A stretch of DNA of 11,128 bases from Thermomicrobiales bacterium. Its GTDB lineage: Bacteria; Chloroflexota; Chloroflexia; Thermomicrobiales; UBA6265. The notes beneath the pieces are model-generated. The model was given only the letters and a program-made list of their open reading frames with translations, made no database searches and was not told where the DNA came from. Location of the stretch: positions 1 to 11,128 of the forward strand of contig JADLCW010000311.1 in the NCBI GenBank assembly GCA_020847015.1. The letters run 5' to 3'. Shown piece after piece: positions 6,216 to 11,128 of this stretch. The stretch's first letter is position 1. The number at the start of each line of letters is the position of its first letter. The position numbers were made by a program, and so were the translations under genes.

Positions 6216-7679
6216 GTGGCCCGAAACGGCGAGCGGCACTACGAAACAGTCATCGGTCTCGAGGTCCACGCTCAGGTGCTGACCGCCTCCAAGATGTTCT
6301 GCGGCTGCTCCGCGCACTACGCCGATGCGCCGCCGAACACCCACGTTTGCCCGGTGTGCGGCGGCTTTCCAGGTGCGCTGCCGGTGATGAACCGAGCGGC
6401 GGTGGAGAAGATCGTCCTGACCGGGCTGGCGCTCAATTGCGATGTGCCCGCTTTCTCCAAGATGGACCGCAAGAACTACTTCTATCCCGATCTGCCGAAG
6501 GGGTATCAAGTCTCCCAGTACGATCTCCCGCTGTGCGTCGACGGCTTCCTGGAGCTCGCCGTTGATGGCGAGATGCGTCGCATTGGCATCACCCGCGTCC
6601 ATGCCGAGGAAGACACCGGTCGCCTCGTCCACCGCCGCGAGCATGGCCGCGAGGTGAGCCTGGTCGATCTCAACCGGTCCGGTGTGCCGCTGATGGAGAT
6701 TGTCGGCGAGCCGGATTTGCGATCGCCGGAAGAAGCGCGGGAGTATCTCGTTGCGCTACGGCAGATCTTGCGCTATATCGGCGTCTCCAGCGGCAACATG
6801 GAGGAAGGCGCCTTCCGCTGCGACGCCAACATCTCTGTGCGCGAGATCGGCGGGCCGCTGGGAGCCAAGGTCGAGATCAAGAACATGAACTCGTTCCGCG
6901 CGGTGGAACGAGCGCTCCGCTATGAAGAGGAGCGCCAGCGCGCCATCCTCGATGCCGGCGACAACGTCGCGCAGGAGACGCGTGGCTGGGTCGAGGATCG
7001 CGGCGTCACCGTCGGTCAGCGCACCAAGGAGCAGGCGCACGACTACCGGTACTTCCCGGAGCCGGATCTGCCGCCGCTGCACGTCTCGGCCGAGATGGCG
7101 GCCGCCGTGCGCGAACGACTGCCGGAACTGCCGATGGCTCGTCGTCAGCGCCTGCGGGAGCGTTTCGGATTCGCCGCCGCCGACGCCGCGCTCTTGACCG
7201 CCGAGCGGGAAGTGGCCGATATTTTCGAGGCGGTGGTCGGCGCGGAGGGCGACGGTGAACGCGCCCGCACCGCGGCAAACTGGATCGTCAACGACATCTC
7301 GGGTCTGCAACGGGCGCGCGGGCTGCCGCCGGAGCAGTTGCCGCTGGATGTCGAGCAACTCCGCGACCTGCTCGATGTGGTGGGCGAGGGAGCATTGACG
7401 ACCCGCGCCGCCAAGGAGCTGCTGCCGGAAATCGCGCCCGGCGAGCGCCCTCGCGACGCCGCGGCCCGGCTCAATTTGCTGGCGCTCGACGACGAGGCCG
7501 CCGTACGCGACGCCGCGCTGGCCGCCATTGACGCCTTCCCTGCCGCCGTGGCGGATTACGCCGGCGGCAAGACGGCGGCGATCGGCCGCCTCATCGGCGA
7601 GACGATCAAGCGCACCGGCGGGCGCGCCAAACCGGACCAGGTGCGACGCCTGCTCGAGGATGAGCTGAGCCGCCGCTGA
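6216..7679 (+). CDS. gatB: Aspartyl/glutamyl-tRNA amidotransferase subunit B
   Basis: The tRNA-binding and kinase/transamidase subunit of GatCAB, which converts misacylated Glu-tRNAGln and/or Asp-tRNAAsn to the cognate amide form with ammonia from glutamine. The product is 487 residues, the normal length. It opens with the family signature YETVIGLEVHAQ (residues 9-20), has the zinc-type cysteines C29, C31, C45 and C48, the HAEEDTGR active-site block at 129-136 and the SGVPLMEIV block at 155-163, then a helical GatB/YqeY tail from about residue 340. The GTG start at 6216 is chosen over an ATG at 6180 and a GTG at 6147 because of the ribosome site and because homologues begin just before YETVIG. 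gatA and gatC are not in this window; in many bacteria gatB sits with them. A -10 element lies about 60 bases upstream. Confidence 0.96.
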   Translation: MARNGERHYETVIGLEVHAQVLTASKMFCGCSAHYADAPPNTHVCPVCGGFPGALPVMNRAAVEKIVLTGLALNCDVPAFSKMDRKNYFYPDLPKGYQVSQYDLPLCVDGFLELAVDGEMRRIGITRVHAEEDTGRLVHRREHGREVSLVDLNRSGVPLMEIVGEPDLRSPEEAREYLVALRQILRYIGVSSGNMEEGAFRCDANISVREIGGPLGAKVEIKNMNSFRAVERALRYEEERQRAILDAGDNVAQETRGWVEDRGVTVGQRTKEQAHDYRYFPEPDLPPLHVSAEMAAAVRERLPELPMARRQRLRERFGFAAADAALLTAEREVADIFEAVVGAEGDGERARTAANWIVNDISGLQRARGLPPEQLPLDVEQLRDLLDVVGEGALTTRAAKELLPEIAPGERPRDAAARLNLLALDDEAAVRDAALAAIDAFPAAVADYAGGKTAAIGRLIGETIKRTGGRAKPDQVRRLLEDELSRR

Positions 7680-7705
7680 CATTCAGCGATCCAGTAAGAC
7701 ACGCT

Positions 7706-7739
7706 CGCCCGCGCGGGCGGCGGCAAAATGGGGTTTGCC
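7706..7739 (+). repeat. Palindrome and inverted repeat between gatB and glutamate dehydrogenase
   Basis: CGCCCGCGCGGGCG at 7706-7719 is a perfect 14-base palindrome. It is followed by GGCAAA (7722-7727) and TTTGCC (7734-7739), an exact 6-bp inverted repeat around six bases. The pair occupies most of the 86-bp gap and ends 26 bases before the start of the glutamate dehydrogenase gene. It could be a weak terminator for gatB or an operator for the next gene. Neither is proven. Confidence 0.35.
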
Positions 7740-7765
7740 ATGACCCCGGCGGAGGCAGCACGACG

Positions 7766-9049
7766 ATGACCCAGCACGCGCAGCTCCCAGAGCTGTCGCC
7801 TTCCACCGACAGCAACCTGTTTGCGGTTGCCGTCGAGCAGCTCGACATCGCGGCCAACGTCATTGGTCTGGATGACGATATGCGGCGCATCCTCAGCCAC
7901 TGCCAGCGCGAGCTGACGGTCAACTTCCCGGTGGAGATGGACGACGGGTCGGTGCAGGTGTTCACCGGCTACCGCGTGCAGCACAACGCCAGCCCTGGCC
8001 CCACCAAGGGGGGCATTCGCTACCACGAAAGTGTCGATCTCTCCGAGATCAAGGCGCTGGCGATGTGGATGACCTGGAAATGCGCGGTGGTGGGGCTGCC
8101 GTTCGGCGGAGCCAAAGGCGGCGTCACCGTCAACCCCAAACAGCTATCCGGCAACGAGCTGCAAAACCTGACGCGCCGCTTCACGACCGACATCTCGCTG
8201 CTGATTGGGCCGCACAAGGATATTCCCGCTCCCGATGTCAACACCAACTCCCAGATCATGGCCTGGGTGATGGATACCTATTCAATGCACGTCGGCTATG
8301 CGGCGCCCGCCGTCGTCACCGGCAAACCGCTGGTGCTCGGCGGATCCGAGGGGCGCACCGAGGCTACCGGGCGCGGGTGCGTGTTCGTCATCGAGGCGGC
8401 CGCTCGCAAGCTGGATCTGAATCTGGCCGATAGCGTCACCGTCGTCGAGGGCTTCGGGAATGCGGGGTCGATCTCTGCCGAGCTGATGGCCGAACTCGGG
8501 TCGAGAGTTGTCGCAGTCAGCGATTCGCGCGGCGGCATCTACAATCCGGCCGGACTCGATCTGGCGGCGGTCGAGGCGCACAAGGCGCGAACCGGCAGCG
8601 TGGTCGAGTTTGCCGAAGCCGATAATATTAGCAATGCCGAGTTGCTGACCCTCCCCTGCGACGTGCTCATTCCGGCCGCCATGGAGCACCAAATCACTGC
8701 CGAGAACGCCCCCTGCATCAAGGCGCGGCTGATCGCCGAGGCCGCCAATGGCCCGACCACGCCCGAAGCGGACGCCATTCTCTATGACCGCGGCGTCTTC
8801 GTGCTGCCGGATATTCTCGCCAATGCCGGTGGCGTCACGGTGTCCTACTTCGAGTGGGTGCAGGCGCTGCAAGCCTTCCCCTGGACCCTGATCGAAGTCA
8901 ACCAGCGCCTGCACAAGATCATGGACCACTCGTTCGACGCCGTCTACGGAACCGCCGAGCGCTACGGCATCCACATGCGCACGGCGGCGCTGGTGCGGGC
9001 CATCGAGCGGGTCGCGGAACTCACCCGACTGCGCGGCATCTATCCGTAG
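7766..9049 (+). CDS. gdhA: Glutamate dehydrogenase, NAD(P)-dependent
   Basis: Cytosolic enzyme interconverting glutamate with 2-oxoglutarate and ammonium, linking carbon and nitrogen metabolism. At 427 residues it is a complete member of the small hexameric class. Active-site features of the ELFV dehydrogenase family are present: Lys81 in KGGIRYH, Lys105, catalytic Lys117 in PFGGAKGGV, and Asp157 in PAPDVNTN. The Rossmann fold shows GFGNAG at 229-234, and the second strand ends VAVSDSRGG with Asp253, which may favour NAD+ (inference; dual use is common). The C-terminal AGGVTVSYFEWVQ block is intact. The ATG at 7766 follows CGGAGG by about 10 bases. It lies 86 bp after gatB on the same strand, with small palindromes between, so co-transcription is possible. 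Leucine or valine dehydrogenase is less likely given the length and the PAPDVNT/ATGRG signatures. Confidence 0.95.
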   Translation: MTQHAQLPELSPSTDSNLFAVAVEQLDIAANVIGLDDDMRRILSHCQRELTVNFPVEMDDGSVQVFTGYRVQHNASPGPTKGGIRYHESVDLSEIKALAMWMTWKCAVVGLPFGGAKGGVTVNPKQLSGNELQNLTRRFTTDISLLIGPHKDIPAPDVNTNSQIMAWVMDTYSMHVGYAAPAVVTGKPLVLGGSEGRTEATGRGCVFVIEAAARKLDLNLADSVTVVEGFGNAGSISAELMAELGSRVVAVSDSRGGIYNPAGLDLAAVEAHKARTGSVVEFAEADNISNAELLTLPCDVLIPAAMEHQITAENAPCIKARLIAEAANGPTTPEADAILYDRGVFVLPDILANAGGVTVSYFEWVQALQAFPWTLIEVNQRLHKIMDHSFDAVYGTAERYGIHMRTAALVRAIERVAELTRLRGIYP

Positions 9050-9157
9050 ACGGCGGTTGCGGGGCGGTTTGCTGGCCGGCCCTGCTCCGTCTGGCTCCGA
9101 CGCGGTATCCTCCAACCCGGCAACCCGATCGCCGCCTACCCGGAGCATCGCCCACCT

Positions 9158-10645
9158 GTGACCGGACCCGACGCCTCTGACGACCTGGCCGCCGCACCGC
9201 GGCCGGGCGATCCGCTGCCGCAGCGCAACGGCGCCCTGTGGCGCGTGCTCTTTTTCGGTTCGATCGTCGCGCTGCTGGTGGTCGTCAGCTTCGGCGTCGG
9301 CATGCTGAGCGAGCGCATGCTGTTCGCTGGCGGCGGGCTTCTGGAGCGGACCGGCGTCATCGGCGGGTTGACCACCGATTTCGACCCGGCCGCCAGCGCC
9401 TTCCCCCGCTACGCCGAAACCAAGGCATTGCTGCAGGACGAATACCTGTTTCGCCCGACGGACTCCGACGCGGCCGCAACCTTCAGCGCCGAACTTGACC
9501 AGGGCGCGATGGCGGGCGTGGCCGCCGTCGCCGCCACCCCGGAAGCGACGCTCGACGACTACCGTCGCGAACTCGACTACGGCGCCGCACAAGGCATGAC
9601 GGCGGCTCTCGACGACCCATACACGATCTTCCTGGAGCCGGTGGAGCAGGAGCCGCTGGCCGAGCAACTGGAAGGGGAGTACGAGGGGATCGGCGTCTGG
9701 GTCGAGCACCCGGAGGGCGAATACCGAATTGTCGCGCCCATTCCCGGTTCGCCGGCCGATGAGGCGGGAATCCAGCCAGGCGACGTGCTGATCGCCGCCG
9801 ACGGCACGCCGCTTACTGGTCTGCCCGACGATCGCGCCCTGGCGTTGATCCGGGGGCCGGCCGGCACGACGGTGCGACTGACCATCCGCCGCGAGGGCCG
9901 GCCGGACGACTTCGATCTCGAGGTCGAGCGGCGCGCCATCGCCATGCCCAGCGTGGTGTACGAACCGCAGGCCGATGGCCGCGTGGCATGGATCTCGATT
10001 GGCATCTTCGGCGACAAAACAACCGAACAACTCGATCGGGCGCTCAGTGAGGCCAAAGCGGATGGCGTGCAGGGGATCGTGTTGGATCTGCGCGGCAACG
10101 GCGGCGGCTGGGTCACCAGCGCGCGCGAGATGGTCGGTCGCTTCGTGCCCCAAAATCGCGGGCCGGCGCTCTATGAAGACAGCGGGGCCGCCGGCGAGGA
10201 TCGATTGGAAGCAGAGTCGATCGTTGGCGGCGGTCAGCAGGTGTTCGACTTGCCGATGGCGGTGCTGATCGACGGCGGCAGCGCCAGCGCCTCGGAGATT
10301 GTCGCCGGAGCGCTACGCGACTACGACCGCGCCGTTCTGGTTGGGCAACCCAGCTTCGGCAAGGGGCTGGTGCAGCGCGTGCACGACTTCGACGACGGCT
10401 CTTCGGCGCGCATCACCTTTGCCCGCTGGTTGACACCGGACAAGGAACCGATCCCTGCCGACGGCATTCGCCCCGATATAGCGGTGGCGCCGCCGCAGAA
10501 TCCGGACGAGGGCGATGTCCAGTTGCTGGCGGCGGTGAACGAGGTGCTGCGCGCGGCCGGCGAGTCGGAGCTGACTCCGGCGGCGCCGGGCGCCGCGACG
10601 CCTGCGGCAAACCTTGCCACCCCGCAGGCCACGCCGGTTGACTGA
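9158..10645 (+). CDS. ctpA: Membrane-anchored C-terminal processing peptidase, S41 family with PDZ domain
   Basis: A 495-residue serine protease that probably trims C-termini of exported or membrane proteins outside the cytoplasm. Residues about 28-50 form a single membrane segment after a 27-residue cytoplasmic start. A PDZ domain spans about 170-258, with the GSPADEAGIQPGDVL core at 197-211. The S41 catalytic domain follows: LRGNGGG at 311-317, then catalytic Ser377 in GSASASE, Lys402 in FGKG and Gln406, matching the Ser-Lys-Gln spacing (25 and 4) of E. coli Prc. The tail (470-495) is Ala/Pro/Thr-rich. Ahead of the canonical DPYT block at 153-156 there is extra length with a repeated ELD-x-GA-xx-G motif (112-129 and 138-155). 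The GTG start at 9158 has CGGAG about 12 bases upstream; no better in-frame start precedes the membrane helix. It follows the glutamate dehydrogenase gene by 108 bp. Confidence 0.93.
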   Translation: MTGPDASDDLAAAPRPGDPLPQRNGALWRVLFFGSIVALLVVVSFGVGMLSERMLFAGGGLLERTGVIGGLTTDFDPAASAFPRYAETKALLQDEYLFRPTDSDAAATFSAELDQGAMAGVAAVAATPEATLDDYRRELDYGAAQGMTAALDDPYTIFLEPVEQEPLAEQLEGEYEGIGVWVEHPEGEYRIVAPIPGSPADEAGIQPGDVLIAADGTPLTGLPDDRALALIRGPAGTTVRLTIRREGRPDDFDLEVERRAIAMPSVVYEPQADGRVAWISIGIFGDKTTEQLDRALSEAKADGVQGIVLDLRGNGGGWVTSAREMVGRFVPQNRGPALYEDSGAAGEDRLEAESIVGGGQQVFDLPMAVLIDGGSASASEIVAGALRDYDRAVLVGQPSFGKGLVQRVHDFDDGSSARITFARWLTPDKEPIPADGIRPDIAVAPPQNPDEGDVQLLAAVNEVLRAAGESELTPAAPGAATPAANLATPQATPVD

Positions 10646-10763
10646 CCGCTCTGGCGTGGGGATGGCCGCTACGCCGCTCGGCTGTCGCCGCGACCGCATC
10701 ATCCCGCGGGGTTGATATGGGGTAGTTGTCTTGCCATGCCGCTCAGACGCTGCTGCTACCGGG

Positions 10764-10830
10764 TCATCCTGAGAAACGCAAGAAATCTCACATTTATCGG
10801 CCTCATTTGGCCGGAGCACGTGGATTTCTC
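10764..10830. repeat. Structured REP-like intergenic element
   Basis: Starts TCATCCTGAG and contains nested inverted repeats. TGAGA (10770-10774) faces TCTCA (10786-10790). AGAAATC plus CAC (10781-10791, one bulged T) pairs with GTGGATTTCT (10820-10829). CGGCC (10798-10802) pairs with GGCCG (10809-10813) inside that. The TCATCCTGAG...AATCTCA wording is like short dispersed palindromic repeats seen in the intergenic DNA of many bacteria (recalled resemblance, not a search). It may also act as a bidirectional terminator. Confidence 0.45.
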
Positions 10831-10879
10831 ATCGGATCCGAAGCGGCTTGACGACTCTTCCGTGTCGCGGCGTGGAACC

Positions 10880-10897
10880 CGGCAACTGACGTTGCCG
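10880..10897 (-). terminator. Seven-bp hairpin, candidate terminator of the edge gene
   Basis: CGGCAAC at 10880-10886 and GTTGCCG at 10891-10897 are exact reverse complements around TGAC. On the minus strand the hairpin comes 47 bases after the stop of the truncated surface-protein gene. No T-run follows. Confidence 0.4.
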
Positions 10898-10944
10898 ACA
10901 AGAGCGATACCGCCATGGTCGCCAATGCGAGCGACGGCTCCGAA

Positions 10945-11128
10945 TCACGCGCGACGCAATCGTCGCAGGCCGGCGGCCCCGCCGATTGTCGCCAGGCCGC
11001 TGGCGAGCAGCAGCCCGGCTCCTGGTGCGCCGGGGCCGGCGCCGGTGCGCGGCACGGCAGTGATCGTGGGACGCGTCGAGCGTGACGGCAGCGACGAACA
11101 GGCGAAACCGTCCCCATTGGGATCGAGA
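10945..11128 (-). CDS. C-terminal end of a surface protein: Excalibur-like motif and VPRTG sorting signal (partial)
   Basis: Only the last 60 codons and the TGA stop (10945-10947) are inside the window; the start lies beyond the right edge. The visible C-terminus begins LDPNGDGFACSSLP (11086-11127), like the end of an Excalibur calcium-binding domain with its DxDxDGxxC pattern. After a short Ser/Thr/Arg/Pro linker comes VPRTG (11041-11055), a variant of the LPXTG sortase signal. A Gly/Ala/Leu-rich hydrophobic stretch follows, then the basic end RRLRRA. This motif-helix-positive tail order is the classic cell-wall sorting signal. The product is therefore probably exported and anchored at the surface; its main function lies in the missing part. 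The frame has no start codon in the window and is easily missed. It is convergent with the protease gene. Confidence 0.72.
   Translation of the reverse strand, partial: LDPNGDGFACSSLPSRSTRPTITAVPRTGAGPGAPGAGLLLASGLATIGGAAGLRRLRRA

Larger units (their letters stand above)
10646..10944. other. Convergent intergenic region, about 300 bp, with structured repeats
   Basis: Lies between the protease stop (plus) and the stop of the truncated surface-protein gene (minus). I find no gene: the minus-strand frame across 10803-11117 has a composition without domain signatures and overlaps the real frame of the edge gene. Contents are a weak GGCGT/ACGCC repeat at 10653-10675 that might end the protease transcript, the REP-like element at 10764-10830, and a 7-bp hairpin at 10880-10897. 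Local base composition around 10764-10830 is more AT-rich than in the genes. Confidence 0.55.

Noticed and set aside
9069..9111. Possible promoter TTGCTG ... TATCCT ahead of the protease gene
   Set aside because: The spacing is 31 bases, far from the usual 17, and no other -35 is evident.
8282..10153. Long minus-strand open frame of 623 codons opposite the glutamate dehydrogenase and protease genes
   Set aside because: It spans two well-supported plus-strand genes and their gap, has His/Gly/Arg/Asp-rich composition without domain signatures, and is a typical antisense shadow in GC-rich DNA.
10803..11117. Minus-strand open frame of 104 codons near the right edge
   Set aside because: The overlapping frame ending at 10945 shows a coherent Excalibur-like motif, sorting signal, hydrophobic helix and basic tail; this one shows none.

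Overview
The window is about 11 kb of GC-rich DNA carrying eight protein genes, one of them cut by the right edge. Gene content and style suggest a Chloroflexota bacterium, most likely of the class Thermomicrobia. The signs are very high GC, a detached nuoG-nuoI pair, a GatB for indirect tRNA amidation, Gly/Ala/Arg-rich coding with long antisense shadow frames, and secreted proteins with P-domain, Excalibur-like and sortase-signal modules. This placement is an inference from style, not from a marker gene, and I hold it only moderately.

Left block, minus strand (1-3000): an NAD(P)-dependent aldehyde dehydrogenase (55-1539) lies downstream of a small secreted protein made of a P-domain and a cadherin-like/Big_9 domain (1673-2626). 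A perfect 18-bp hairpin separates them and probably ends the upstream transcript. About 400 bp of non-coding DNA, with a leader hairpin and a terminator-like hairpin, separates the secreted protein from the next operon.

Centre (3035-7679): a bicistron nuoG-nuoI (minus strand) encodes the large iron-sulfur subunit and the two-cluster ferredoxin subunit of complex I. No nuoE, nuoF or nuoH is present. A 222-bp divergent intergenic region separates nuoG from gatB (plus strand). It holds a good extended -10 element for gatB and a weaker one for nuoG.

Right block, plus strand (6216-10645): gatB, a glutamate dehydrogenase gene and a membrane-anchored S41 C-terminal processing protease with a PDZ domain. 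They are separated by 86 and 108 bp with no strong terminator, so partial co-transcription is possible but not shown. The shared theme of gatB and the dehydrogenase, glutamine/glutamate chemistry, may be coincidental.

Right edge (10646-11128): a convergent intergenic stretch of about 300 bp holds a structured, REP-like element and a short hairpin. Beyond it, on the minus strand, is the 3' end of a gene whose product ends in a calcium-binding Excalibur-like motif, a VPRTG sortase-type signal, a hydrophobic helix and an Arg-rich tail.

Most of the window is ordinary metabolism. I do not see a defence system, mobile element, CRISPR array, rRNA or tRNA. The points most worth a second look are the truncated surface protein at the right edge, the isolated nuoG-nuoI pair, the orphan P-domain secreted protein, the internal helix duplication in the protease and the intergenic palindromes.
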